NCBI GenBank assembly: GCA_950295325.1
Contig: OX485805.1
Coordinates: 33,715,501 to 33,779,500 of the forward strand
DNA: 64,000 nucleotides
From: Polytrichum commune
Taxonomy: Eukaryota > Streptophyta > Polytrichopsida > Polytrichales > Polytrichaceae
Direction: 5' to 3'
Of this stretch, positions 35,751-59,213 are shown in pieces; positions within the stretch are counted from its first letter, which is position 1, and every line of letters starts with the position of its first letter. The position numbers and the translations under genes are program-made. Below the pieces are notes generated by a model. It saw nothing but the letters and a program-made list of their open reading frames with translations. It was not told where the DNA came from and did no database searches.

Positions 35751-38700
35751 GACAAGGTTTGGTTACTGACAACATCAGATAGTACATCAACAGTCGGTAG
35801 AAAATATAGATGCTAAACACTGTAGAGTTAAAACACTTGTACACTATCCTTAAATTAGATACAACAGATACCACAAAACCATGATAACAAAATCTGCTCC
35901 AATTCAGCGTCTATACGATTTTGAGTAAACCTCAGGGAAATCGTTCCCCTGATTGAATTCCTGTATTTTGGTTGTACTTGTACACAGCATGGAATTGAAT
36001 AATTTGATTTTCAGACACTGCAAACTTCAGTGAGGTTGGCGAGCTACAGTGGACATAAAAATATGTGCAGCTCCCTCTATTAGCATTGCAAAAACTTGAT
36101 AAGCACAGGAAAACTTCACTTTTTTGAGATATACATGGGAGCCTCATAGGGGGTGGTTCCATTATTTGTATGTTAGGGTTGGATGAGTCGTTTTATGGTC
36201 CAATTTTGTTTTGTTGAGGACTAGGCCCTGCTGCACAAGGCGGTCAGGGACCCGAAATAGTTACCAAACCATTGAAATTGGCTTAACAGTTGCCACACCC
36301 TTGACCGGAGGCGAGCCTTGTAACCGTGTCGCTGCTGGTCGGAGGTGGTTGGGTGCTGCTTAACCGGAGTTTTTGTGGTTAAGGGGGGGAACTCTAAAGG
36401 ACGTTTTGAGCACAGTTACAATTTCACCTACCTACCCTTTGGATGATTCAACCTGGATTCTGGATAGAAAATGATCGATTGTCATTTGCTTCAAATCTTT
36501 GGAGGAAGTCGGTATAACCTCCTGAGGCTGTGTTGTCTGGGGAGATTTTTGGGCATAATCGGTCGATATCCTAGTGTTCTAAGTCCAACTGGTTACATGT
36601 TGGCATCAGTGGGTTTTTCTTTAATAAATCGGGGTGTACTCTCTAAATTCCTCTGAAACGATCGCTAATCTCCCTGAAGTCTTGAACATCAACTGGTTAT
36701 CTCTCAAACTCAACTGGTTCATCTGTAACTACACTAAATATGATGTTTAGTGTCGCTTACAATTTGGAATTATGCAATGCTATATCTATTTATTGTATAT
36801 CTTGTATTTTATCAACAATTGTTAAATTGGTTGTTTTGACATTATAGGACATCAACAACTTTATCTAGTAAAAAAATACATCAAATAGTATTTCGATATA
36901 GCATTGTGTAAATCCAAATAGTAAGTGATACTAAATATCATATTAGGTTGTAGCAGGCAGTTCTCCTCGTCCATTGTGTGGTGCGAGCACATCATCTACG
37001 CATAATGACCAGTGTGGGCCACCCAACAAATTTTAGCAAGTAGCGTCAAGAACTTTCACCATTTCACTTTGATGGGCATTGAAGCAACCTCGGAGTCGAC
37101 AAGCATGTTGGTTGCGTCGACATGCAATGAGGAAGCTCTGACTTGCAAGTGTAGATGAAAAATCAATGGCCTCTTGACATGTTAGTTGATGATTGTGTGA
37201 GGTCGGAGGCTAATTTTAGTGGCAGTTAACTGCTAAAACCATGACATAGTGCACACTGTGTGAACAACCATATGAGGCTTGTAGTTAGTGGAGGCAACAT
37301 AGTTCCTCATATTCCGGTTGGTAAAAAGGTCGATCAAGGAGCTGTAACGGTCACAAAATCGGATAGTGCAACAAGGCCCTAATTTGACATGTGCCATCCT
37401 AGCCCCATTACACCCATGGTCCCCCACCTTTTTGGAACGGTGGGCAACAATGAAGAATGTCGGTGCAATGGCCTCATCACCACCACCACGTCTTTCATTA
37501 TATATAGATGATGTATGCTAGGTATTTGTTAGATGTTTGGTGTAGTTTCTTCATGCAAGTTTTGGTGAGGGGCTTGGGTATTTGAGTTTTTTCAAGTATT
37601 CCATATTTAGATTGTTAGTACGACAAGGGGGTTGACTTTCCAACCTTTTTTATTGGAGAGCTTCTATAGACTATGAGCGGATTATATTAGTTGTGTTTTT
37701 CTTGGATGGACTGTTCTTTGAACCGGTCATGGTAATAAGTATATTCAATGAATTGAGTATTGGTATGTTGGTACGGGGGAGAAGGGGGGGGGGGGGAGTA
37801 GGCTTCTCCAATGAACATTGTAAGGTCCAGTCATAGGCGAGCTAGGCATGTGCGAGTTAGGCAAGAACGGGTATCTTACATGTATAATTTGAACACAAAT
37901 CTCAATTTATTTCAAGGCCCACATAAGGTGTAAGGTCGAGGCATCCATAGTCAACCATGTCCATTTAACCGCTCACTAGGGTAAGTGTAATGCCAACATG
38001 GATGAGGTCTGTTGTGGTCTACATTTTTTAGACCAAGGGAGTTAAGGTTTATGTGGTGGTGGCTTGTGATCAATTACCTCATATAAGTTTTGATGACTGT
38101 CATAGCCAATAATTAGCATTTAGATGAGCAAGTATGGATTAACTTATAGATTGACCCTGTGTTCTAATAAACTTTACTGCTTCAAAAATTGTAGCAATTT
38201 CCATGTTCATAACTTTTTTAATAAAAAAAAGTGTATCCTCCTTAGGATTTGTTTCTCTTTGCGAAAAAAAATAATCCCCCGCTAATGCTCCTTGTAAACT
38301 AGTGCAAACTCTCTTATTTTATCAGCTATAGATGCTTCAACCTTAAGACGGACTTAATAATGTTGTGTTCCAATTATTGGGGCACCTCTATAAAATATTC
38401 TTTAAGCATGTTTTTGGGTGAATATTCACCCTGAGATTAAGCAATGGTTTACTCAACAATCTTTATGTAGATTGTGAACCTCTTTTTCTTTTCGATAAAA
38501 AAGGCTTAAAACTTAAATACAAAAGTAAGTTTACATTAGGATTTGGGTGCCAAAAACTTGGGGTCCAAACTCAAGATTGATTTCTCAAACTAGAAGTATT
38601 TATTTGAATGAAGACTGACATAGTGATGCCATGGCACTAGGACCACTTCAGTTTTCATACTTTGGACCGGACCCTAGTAAACCCCTTGGGTCCAAAATTT

Positions 38701-39186
38701 TGATCTTGACCAATGAGATTGCTCGATTTTGGAGTAAACTTTGGTCTTGGACCCTAGTGTGAACCCAGCCTATTAAGAAGGTTCGTATCCAGGCTTCACC
38801 AACAGCAGGCGAAGATGGATAAAGAAAGAGCGAGGCTGATTGGGCTCTCCAATTCGCCCTTTATCCGCCTCCTATCCCTGTTCCCACGCTCCCCACGTTC
38901 CCCGAGCTCCCAGTCTCGGGCTGCGATTGGCGTAGGGTTTGGGAACACGACGAGGGAGCTTTGGGAACGCGCTCTGACCCGGCGAGACGCCGGGTATGGA
39001 CACCTGGAGCTCGTCTCTCTCGCTCCACCAGACACACTCCCCTTCCGCCATCGCCATTCCTCATCAAGCACACGCTCACTCGCTTTCAATTGCACTCGCA
39101 CTCTTTCCTCCTTCCCTCAGATCTCCAGCTCCAGACGCCGAGACTCCATCTTCGGAGGTTTTTTTGGAGCCGTTTGAGCTGCGAAA
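35751..39186. other. Intergenic between DUF167 gene and PsaG
   Basis: A dispersed ATCGGTC repeat copy is at 36543-36594, with further AACTGGTT pieces to about 36720. A MITE is at 36729-36953. A run of 13 G is at 37784-37796. From about 38800 the sequence becomes GC-rich and forms the promoter/5' leader of PsaG. Frames there on both strands (38796-39180) are not supported by any family. Confidence 0.55.
36729..36953. mobile_element. 225-bp MITE with ~57-bp terminal inverted repeats
   Basis: The left arm starts CTACACTAAATATGATGTTT and runs to ATGCAATGCTATAT. The right arm is its inverted, slightly diverged copy (reverse complement starts CTACAACCTAATATGAT). The family is the same as the element at 63101-63313: both arms carry TAGTGTC.CTTAC.ATTTGGA and GCAATG. 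It is non-coding. Confidence 0.8.
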
Positions 39187-41117
39187 ATGGCCGCTTGTGC
39201 TGCAACTTCCCGGGTGGCCGCAGGCGTCCCCAGCCTGTGTGTGAGCAGGAAGGCTGTGAAGGCCTCCGGCGTAGCGCAAGCCAGCTTTGCAGGTCTGAGG
39301 GCAGGCAACAAGGTGGACTGCTTGAGCATCAGCCGAAGCTCGTTCGGAAGCCAGACCGCCATCGCCAAGTCAGCTGCCAGGACCACCTGCTTTGCGGACA
39401 CTGCCCTCACCATCAGCCTCAGCACTGGAGCTCTCCTGTTCCTCGGCCGCTTCGTCTTCCTCCCCTTCCAGAGGGACAACGTGAGTGTCTCTCGATGCTC
39501 CGCTCTCTCTCGGTGCTTGTGCTTCTGAATGCAGGCTGCGTGGATGGCGCACGAAAGCTCGTCATGTCTAATTACGCCTCCTTCGTATTAATTTCACCTG
39601 TATATGATGATGGGTATATTTTGACAAACCATAAGTAGCCCCCCTCGATCGAGAGTTCCGTAGTAAGTGTGCATGGACTGGATAAGGCTCCTCAAAAAAA
39701 TATCCTTGCATTCAGAGGAACAATGTAAGTCCTTAGACTGAGCGCTTCGGCTGATTTCTTGAGAATGAAATCCGTCATTTGCTTTGCCTAAGTATGTGTC
39801 ATCTGGCTGTTGTGAATTCCTCCCCTCCAGTCGGACAATTTGTTGAAATATCTCTCTCCGGGAATTAGTGTGCCCTTCTGGACTGCCACGGTGAAATTTT
39901 CTTCTCGCTGAAGAACCTAGATTGCTGTCTTGCGGGAGTTTTGCCTATTGCACTATAATATGATTTGGTAGAATATGATGTCAGTGTCGTACAGTGCTGA
40001 GACATCACCTACTAGCTGTCAACGTGGAACTACAAGGAACAATAGAACTCGAGCAGAACTCCAGCATGTCCGCTTGTAATATCTCAAGTCTTAGAAGCTT
40101 CTACTGAAAGTTTTCACTGGAGTCACTCTTCTCTTCGACGTTCATACAGCTTAACGTTTTGCTGTCAGTGCCATGGCGCTTCCGTGTAGTGCAGCGATTT
40201 TACATTCGTAGACAAGCTTCTAGCTGAGCAGAAAATGATATAGAAGGGAGTCTTCACGGGACTTCAAGGTCGGCGCAGTGTCCTCGAGTTGTACCATTTC
40301 GAGAAAATGCACCATACGCGATTGATGTTTTGCAGATTTCATGTCGGATAGTCCACTCCACGATGAATGAAACGGAGACACCGTATACCCCCCTTGGTAT
40401 GTGGAGGTTTCCGTTTGTTGATCTCCAAGATTCGAGTCGTATCTGCAGTATGCTGACATTATCATTAGTATCATCATGACACGTTTTGGACATCGAAATC
40501 CAGTGCACTTGGTGGAGTTTTCGTTTGTTGATCTTCTCATATCAAGATTTGAGTCATATGTGTAGTATGTACATCATATCCTTAGTATCATCATCTCACG
40601 TTCTGGACATTGAAATCCTGTGCAGTATGTAGATCTTTACGTTTATTGAGTCTTCGTAAATCCAGAATTGAGTCATATGTGCAGTATGCACATCATATCC
40701 TTAGTATCATCGCCTCACGTTTTGGATATTGAAATCCGGTGCATTAGGTGGATGTCTTCGTATGTCAATCTTCTTAAACCAAGAACTGAGACATAGTTGG
40801 AGCAGTATGCACATCATATCCCAAGTATTATAATCACACATTTGTCATATTGTAATCTGGTGCACCTGGTGGCGTTTACTCACAAAATTACTGGGGGTGG
40901 AATTGTGCAGGTGTCGAAACAGGGTCTGCCAGAGCAGAACGGAGTGACTCACTTCGAGGCTGGAGACAGCAGGGCGCAAGAGGTCGTGGGAATGTTGAAG
41001 ACCAACGACCCCGCCGGCTTCACCCTCGTCGATGTGCTCGCCTGGGGAGCCTTGGGCCACGCCATCGGATTCTTCATCCTGGCCACCGCCAACAACGGTT
41101 ACACCCCCACTTTCTAG
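39187..41117 (+). CDS. PSAG: Photosystem I reaction center subunit V (PsaG), chloroplastic
   Basis: Two exons, 39187-39480 and 40911-41117 (stop TAG), flank a 1,430-bp GT-AG intron and give 166 residues. Residues 1 to ~68 form a Ser/Ala/Arg-rich chloroplast transit peptide. The mature part has a first membrane helix (~70-92, [20 protein letters not shown]), a stromal loop ([15 protein letters not shown]) and a second helix (~134-158, [20 protein letters not shown]), ending NGYTPTF. These are diagnostic of PsaG rather than its paralogue PsaK. PsaG binds at the edge of the photosystem I core in the thylakoid and stabilises antenna contact. The ATG gives a typical transit peptide and follows a GC-rich leader. 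Its intron contains a four-unit tandem repeat. The next gene, GOGAT, is convergent. Confidence 0.96.
40398..40866. repeat. ~118-bp tandem repeat, four copies, in the PsaG intron
   Basis: Units start at about 40398, 40510, 40627 and 40747. Each contains a CGTTTGTTGATCTTC-like start, then GAGTCATATGTGCAGTATG, CATATCCTTAGTATCATC, TCACGTTTTGGACATTGAAA and TCC.GTGCA. The copies are clearly diverged (more so in the first and last). The block ends about 45 bp before the acceptor of PsaG exon 2. Confidence 0.88.
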
Positions 41118-44100
41118 AAGACCAGCAGATTAGCACACTATTCAAAATCATTACTGACTCATCGACTCCCCCACATTCTTCCTCCCGGAGGGATGTGGAT
41201 CCATGTCCTGAGAAATTTGTACTTAGCTGCTGCAGCGTAGTAGGTTCCTGTCTGTCGCCGCTGCATCTCACAGTGTATCATCAATTCAAGGAAGCGTGTA
41301 CATTTGAGAAGAAATCATGACGCACTATTTCTCCCAGTTCTTGTGCACGATTGCAGGTGAGTGATTTGTAGCAAAAGTTGTCAAATTCAAAGTTATCATG
41401 ATTGATGTTGTGCAAGTTGAAAACCCTCGTCTCTTTCACAAACTTCTTTGGTGTTTCCTGGAGGAAGTACACAGCAGCTATCCTGTTTTTCAAATTTGAA
41501 TGTCTTTTTTGCACATGATTTGGAATAAAGGATGTCAATACATCAATATCTAAGGTGCTGTAAGAGCATGTCCACTCATGGAGCCGCAACCAGGCCACTA
41601 CCATTGGCTATTTTGCTCTTGTATAGCAACACTGCATGTTATGTCCCACCTTTGAAGTCCACATATAACCAAAATTCTCATTGCTATGTCAAAGAAGCCC
41701 CTCTCTCAAGAGCCCTTTGACATGCCATACTTGGTGAGTTGAGAGAGGGCATGTCTATAATTGGTGGACAAGGGCAATTTCAAATACATAGAGGGGCTTA
41801 TGGGTGGGACATACCATGCTCATTTGCCTGAAAAGGTTTAGGAAATCGATGGTAGAGGCCTCATTGTGGCTCCATGAGTGGTGATGCTCTAAACGTGTTG
41901 TGTTGTATGTGGATGAGAGTGTGTTTATGGGTTATGGTTACATGACTCGAGGTATACACGTTCCTAACAATTTGGCAAGTTTGGGGACTTGGACTTTGTG
42001 TGAAACTCAAAGTCTCATGTCCAAGTTTCATCTCCAAGGCAAAGTTCCAAGGGTTTTCTGGAATACTTCAATCACCATGGAAGTATGTATCATCTCTCTT
42101 TAAGAGACTAAAGCCATGGATGAAAGAAAAGAACATATTTTTGTTGTTCTTGCTCTCGTCATGGTCATAAAACATGTGATTGATGCCTTTTGACATTTCA
42201 ACAAATTCTTATGTATGTTGATGGCCATTTTCATTCTTGAAGCAGGTTGCATCAATACTGCAAGGACTTTGTGGAAATATGAGAGGATAGGATATATAGA
42301 ATAAAATCTTCAGAGCTCATTTTAGAGAATATGTTCAAAAAACGTGTGCGAGTGAATCTATCTATTCAAATTTATATTTAGAAAATATAGATTAAGTCCA
42401 TAATTTTTCGGAGCTTGATTATGTATATGAAAAAAATGCAAAACTTGTTTTTTGCTCAACCCAACTCTCAACATATGTTCCAAGCTTCCAAGAAGTGTTG
42501 CCATGTAGGCATTCGTGTCATACTTGGGATGTAGGACTTGGACCCCATGTGAAGTGGTAAGCCCTAACTCCCATGTTCTCAACGGTTAAAATTGCATAGA
42601 TTGACCTCAAGTGGCTTGGGACTTGGGACTCCGGATCTCATGCGAACTGACCCTTAGAGTGATCCGCTATATATTTTCAATTATCTCATTTATTTGTGAG
42701 ACACCCTTGTCGAGTTGCCTCAATTTTCGTATGTGGTGTATCTTGACCCATCCGCAGTCAATTACCTCCTTGGATTAGCCTTTCAAACCAGGTTTGGAAA
42801 CCATGCGACACAAGATATTTGAATCATATCTCAAATTCTCACAGAATTCTTGAGTCAAAATGTTCTTAAACCCTTTTTTTTCGTATAGGGGCAGTTGTTT
42901 TTCAAACCCACAGAGGCCATTATGAAGTGCATCTTGAATACAATCCTTGATGCCTTTGTATGAAGCTTCATGATTGCGACAATGCCTTACATATAAAATT
43001 ATACTGAAGTGTATAGTTGGCATATCCATTGTCCTACAATTGTTGCAGCATCCACTCATCACTGTTTCAATGTGCTATGTGGTGGACTTCTCATGTGTGC
43101 ACCTAAGGGAAGCAGGCCTCAAACGGATGTGTTTACTGTGCACCCACTTCTCAGAAGCTCGATGGTGCTAAAATTGACAAAGGACTCCAACGGACCACAA
43201 TATGTTTTGTTCGAATGCCATATGCAAAACTTTTCAAGATTCAAAGTTATATTGGCAGATTACCCAAATACTTGCACAAGAGCTTGTTGTGGAGGTGGTG
43301 GACATTTTTCAAACCAATACGCACTTATTGTGGAGGTTTTTAGGATTTTTGGGTGGGGTGTTGGTTTGAGCAACATCTCCATTCATAGATGAAATAAGCG
43401 ATTAGTGCACCTAGTCCACATGGAAAATTGAAATCATGCCATAATCATTTCCCTCATGAATACTTACTTATTCATCGTCAAAGAGAAGGTTTCCAATTAT
43501 AATTAAAGCCTTAAAGCCTTGATCGGTAAACACGTAGTTCAATCTCTTTCAGACGTATCTTTTTGTTGCATAGTCCGTCCTTAGATCCATACTTAATCAT
43601 ACACCACAATATGATAATCCGTTTAAGATGGATAACCGGATTGCACCCGCTTATACACCGCTCACACACACTGAGCGTCGGACATTCGAAACGTTCAATA
43701 ATTCAGAGAGCAACACCTTGCATGTGCAAGTGCAAAAAGTTCTTCAAACCTCAGGACGTTGAACGTTTGGGTATAGTATTTCGGTAGAATACCGTGACAC
43801 AGATGATGCAAAAGTAATAAAGTTGTTACTAATGGCAAGCCAGGGTTTATTTGGAGGAAAGTAACTTCCTCTTTCATCTTACTATATTCCGAGAGTCATT
43901 GAACATTTTAAAACATCCAACGAATTTGTAGAATCCTGTGACAGACCTCAATTTTTGATCGTCCAACGGTAAAGTGCACCAAAGATTCGATTCCCGACCA
44001 CATCTGAATGAAAAGCAATCGTGACGAAATTTGTGTACATTGGAAGAACTAAACTCCACTATTGATAAAAGGGGAGTTGACAACCCCGGCAGATACTCTG

Positions 44101-44351
44101 CTCTAAACATCCAGACACCTCCACCATCTTTGGAAGGAGATGCCCAGCAGCCTATTTTACACGGTAGACTATCAAAGGTGGGTATGGCAATCAATCGGCC
44201 GCTACTGTTCTCCCTGACATCACTACCTTTGACCTAGACGCAAAATAACTCGAGACCTGCCTACTTCGGAGCTCGATTTCTTCTCGAGCTTCAAAATTTA
44301 TACCTTGTCCATGCGACCAAAAAGCACCTGCGCAATAATAATCCATTTTGC
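41118..44351. other. Space between convergent PsaG and GOGAT
   Basis: This stretch contains the PsaG 3' flank, a MITE at 41564-41889, and AT-rich sequence (42300-44300) with short unsupported frames on both strands. No other gene is seen. Confidence 0.55.
41564..41889. mobile_element. PIF/Harbinger-like MITE with TAA target-site duplication
   Basis: The ends are inverted: GAGCATGTCCACTCATGGAG on the left, and on the right the reverse complement of a terminus reading GAGCATCACCACTCATGGAG. TAA flanks both sides (41561-41563 and 41890-41892). Three-base TAA/TTA duplications with GAGCA-type ends are typical of PIF/Harbinger MITEs. The element is 326 bp and non-coding. Confidence 0.8.
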
Positions 44352-55901
<11,550 letters not shown>

Positions 55902-56600
55902 GGGATGCTCCTTTTCTCTGCGACCTCGATAACACTCTTTTTCCCTCTTTCTGTCCTCAAAAACACCCTGCCTCTTTCTTGTTCCTTCCTTTTACCTCTT
56001 CAGAACTCCCTAGGCTGATTCAAAAAGGCAACCTAAGAGGATAAAAGCAACGCACGATCGAATGAAATGGCCTTGCTATCGACGATCCATTCCCGGAACA
56101 GAAACCGCCACTCCCGATCGAATGCAATCGCCTATAACTTCCTGATCCGTCCACCAAGTGCCTCCGCGTTCGTTCCCGGCTGAGGATCCTTGCGCGAGCC
56201 CGCCACAACTAGCGAGGCTCCGGGATCTGGCTGCGGCAGGGTGGAGGCAGCGATTGATGGCGATGAAGAGGGAAATGGAGGGAGAAAGAGAGAAAGAGAG
56301 AGAGGGAGGGAGGAAGAGTGGAGAAAGAAGAGCTAGCAAAGAGCACATAAACGAGACTTCCCTTATAAGCCCTTCCGTAGCATTCGCATGGGCGTCGCGT
56401 CTCCCCACCGAGACGAACACCAACGAACGTCGACGAATTCCAACGAACCTCTCGCACCGTCCGATGAAGACGATCGTTCCGACCGGTTTCCCCGGTCCCG
56501 ATCTGGCCATTTGACCGGGATTCGATTAGTTCCGGCCCTTCTGCGACCGCCTGCTTTTCACTCCGAGGGTAAAACGTAGTAAGTCTCAACCACCGAGGAT
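55902..56600 (-). promoter_or_regulatory. GOGAT 5' leader and promoter region with CT-rich tract
   Basis: The region is GC-rich compared with the neighbourhood. On the gene's strand, 56268-56335 is a nearly pure C/T tract (GA-rich on the plus strand), of the kind often found in plant 5' leaders and core promoters. No TATA box could be assigned with confidence. Several overlapping open frames on both strands are compositional. Confidence 0.5.
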
Positions 56601-57202
56601 ACCTGCCCTAGCGGTAGGAGCCTGGAAGTGGGAAACCGTCGAGGCTCCTCCTAGTGGCACAGTTATTTTCTAGGGTTAGGCCAATTTTCTAGCGGCCAAC
56701 TCCACCTTTGGGAGAGAAAAAATTGGAGCCCTCTTGCCATTATTAGATCATCCATCTTTCCCATTATTCTCATAGGAAAGTTTCGTGCAGCTCAGCTCAC
56801 TCACAGCAAGTAGTAGTAGGCTTAGGGGAGTCCACTACACAGCTCAGTATTGGTTAAACTATTAGCATTTGTATCTTGAGTATGGGAATTTTCCAAAGTA
56901 AGTGTCCAAAGAGAAGAGATTCCTACAAGTGGAACGCATTTAGATTTGGTGAATTACACTGCACAATGCATTCGTGTCAGTTTGTTCCGTGTCACAAAAT
57001 ATGTCAAGACACCTCAATCAAACCCAAGCCTGAGAGAGTTTGTGTGTGTTGGGGGGGGGCATGTTTGATTCAATTACTTATCTTAATTGAACACCTACAT
57101 TTGAGTGGTAATGATGTGGTTTGGTGTGGTTGTAATAATGGATACCCACCCCCAAAAAAGAGTAGGGAAGAAGTCGGACTACATGCTCAAGTATTATTGT
57201 AA
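56601..57202. other. Intergenic, no recognisable gene
   Basis: A run of 9 G lies at 57051-57059. The stretch from about 57060 to 57200 is the left part of a repeat whose second copy lies at about 62025-62165. Confidence 0.5.
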
Positions 57203-57632
57203 GAGCAAGCCCAATGATTTTTGTATATGAATCTGCATCCAGGAATGGAATGTGGCCTCCATCCGGGATGCAAAAAGCATATGCATGTAATCCACCCAAT
57301 CATCATGCATCCCATCATTACCTAACCACCGCTATGTGTAATTAGTAATTCATATAATCTCATCACACTGGTTATGTATGAAAAGTGAATATCCTATCAA
57401 TCACTAGGAAGGTAGATTGTTGACCCTAATTTACCATACAACTACAATAAATGAAATTGTCCTATCTTATAGAAGCCCCCTACATATCCCTCGCATATGT
57501 AGGGAGTTTGCAGCTTCATGCAAGGTATTTCATCCAAGATACCGTTTAGCAACAACAATTGGGCCACTTCCCCTGCATCTGCATCTACATTGCATATGTG
57601 AAAGTGCAGTTGCACGGTGAGTGGCCTTGCCC
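57203..57632. mobile_element. PIF/Harbinger-like MITE flanked by TAA, second family member
   Basis: The left end GAGCAAGCCCAATG and the inverted right end (reverse complement GGGCAAGGCCACTCA) are flanked by TAA at 57200-57202 and 57633-57635. The subterminal CATCTGCATCTACATTGCAT motif resembles that of the element at 58482-59213. The element is 430 bp and non-coding. Confidence 0.65.
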
Positions 57633-57679
57633 TAAATTCACTAGTCAAAACCTACTTGGGGAGATCAAAAGTATATGAC

Positions 57680-57870
57680 CATTTAATGTGCACATGAATC
57701 TCCACTTTCATAATGAATAAGATATTCATATTATAAGCTTTGAAATCATGAGGAAAATGGCTACATCCTCGATTTGGATTTGCAAACCATCTCGTAAGAA
57801 TCGCGTGATTCATACCCTAAGAGAAGAGGGCTACTATTGAAGACCCATCTACCTTGACATGTGTTCTCCA
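57680..57870 (+). repeat. Dispersed repeat, copy A (second copy 62225-62450)
   Basis: The shared order of segments is CACTTT.ATAA.GAATAAGATATTC, then AAATCATGAGGAAA-like, CCATCT.GTA, GATTCATA/GTTTCGTAGCC and CCCAT.TACCTT. Both copies have the same orientation, about 4.6 kb apart. Confidence 0.65.
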
Positions 57871-58481
57871 CATGATCACACTACTCATTGTCTTTACCGA
57901 GTTTCACACTGCTAACTTATTAGATGGAATTGGAGATCCCTGGCGCTGTTGTGTAACTCCACCTGAACCCTATAGGGAGGACATGAGTACTTTCATCCAA
58001 TATTGTGTTTATCCACATGGATGAAGCTTAGGTGGTCCAGAAAGTGGGGACTAGGGGGAGACAGTTGGGGTGAGAGGAATCTCACCGTTATGTGTGCTAG
58101 CCCTGGTCCAAAGTACTGGCCTACATGGGCCCCTTTGGCCCCACTTGCACTCAATAGGCGCGTGGATGGGAAGTGACAACATGAGACCTCCCCAGAGTAA
58201 AATTAGAAGGATTTTTCATCCATCCCTTTGGGACCCACTGCCCTCCACTTCACTACACTTCCTGTTGGCAAATGGCCACCTTCATATCACTTTGTTAAGG
58301 TGCTTGACTTTAGTGTGAGGCTTTAACTTCTTGAATGTAATTAGACAAGCCTCGAGATCATACTGTGTATGTCGCATGCCGGAGAAATATCTTTAGGAGC
58401 CTTTTGTCGAACTTTTTAGGCCCCGGGGTTACCTATGAAAAATCACTCTCATCCAAAAGTGATGTGATCTTGGATCCTTAA
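57871..58481. other. Intergenic, no recognisable gene
   Basis: A short open frame at 58070-58318 has no family support. No repeats stand out. Confidence 0.45.
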
Positions 58482-59213
58482 GAGCAAGCCCACTCACCTT
58501 GCATATGCATCTGCATTTGCGCTTTTTCATCCACAATGTAGATGCAGATGTGGAATAGTGAGGTTAGTCATGTCTGCAAACGTCATCCAAGACAAAAAGT
58601 TTTGCAAATGAAACAAAATCCCCTATACATGTAAGAGATGTGCATGAAAGGTTGAATATAAGAAGACAACGACCTTTTTAATTGATGACCTACTTCTTTT
58701 TGCTAGTTACAAATGGATTGGTTGAGTTTGAGAAATCACCAAGGAAGGTAAGGGGTTAGGAAAGTTACCCATCATAGATGAACTAGTTGAGTTTGATGAC
58801 GAATTGGTTGAAGATCAAGACTTTTGGAAAATTACCCAAGAGATTTTTGAACATTATCGGTCAAAATATGAGTGATTCCAAGTCCAACCGGTTACATGTT
58901 ATGATCTTTCAAGTTTCCTTCATTAATTTTAGGTCTATTCCATGAATTCCTACCAAATGATCAGTAATTTTCCTGAACCCCTAAACCTCAACTAGTTATT
59001 TCTCAAACTCAACCGGTTCGTATGTGATGGGTCATTTTCTTGAACCCCTAAACTTTAACCATTATTCCTCAAACTCAATTAAGTGGTGGAACTTTACATG
59101 GGGTGCAATGTAGAATGAGTGACAAATTTCTTGGGTACGCATTTGCATCATGGACGGAGGCCACTTTTCGTTCGTGAATGCAAATGCAGGTCCAAGAACG
59201 AGTGGGCTTGCTC
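58482..59213. mobile_element. PIF/Harbinger-like non-autonomous element, TAA-flanked, 732 bp
   Basis: The ends are perfect inverted repeats: GAGCAAGCCCACTC on the left and GAGTGGGCTTGCTC on the right. TAA duplications lie at 58479-58481 and 59214-59216. Subterminal CATCTGCATTTGC-like motifs recur at both ends. The interior holds a copy of the dispersed ATCGGTC repeat (58841-58895) and CTCAAACTCAACCGGTT. No transposase frame is present, so it is non-autonomous. Confidence 0.85.

Noticed and set aside
38796..39180. Overlapping Arg/Ser-rich frames on both strands before PsaG
   Set aside because: They are explained by GC-rich 5' leader composition, and PsaG starts at 39187 with a proper transit peptide.
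39187..41117. PsaK
   Set aside because: The loop [15 protein letters not shown] and the VDVLAWG helix are PsaG features.
56020..56589. Reading frames upstream of GOGAT
   Set aside because: They arise from the CT/GA-rich leader and overlap each other in several phases without family support.
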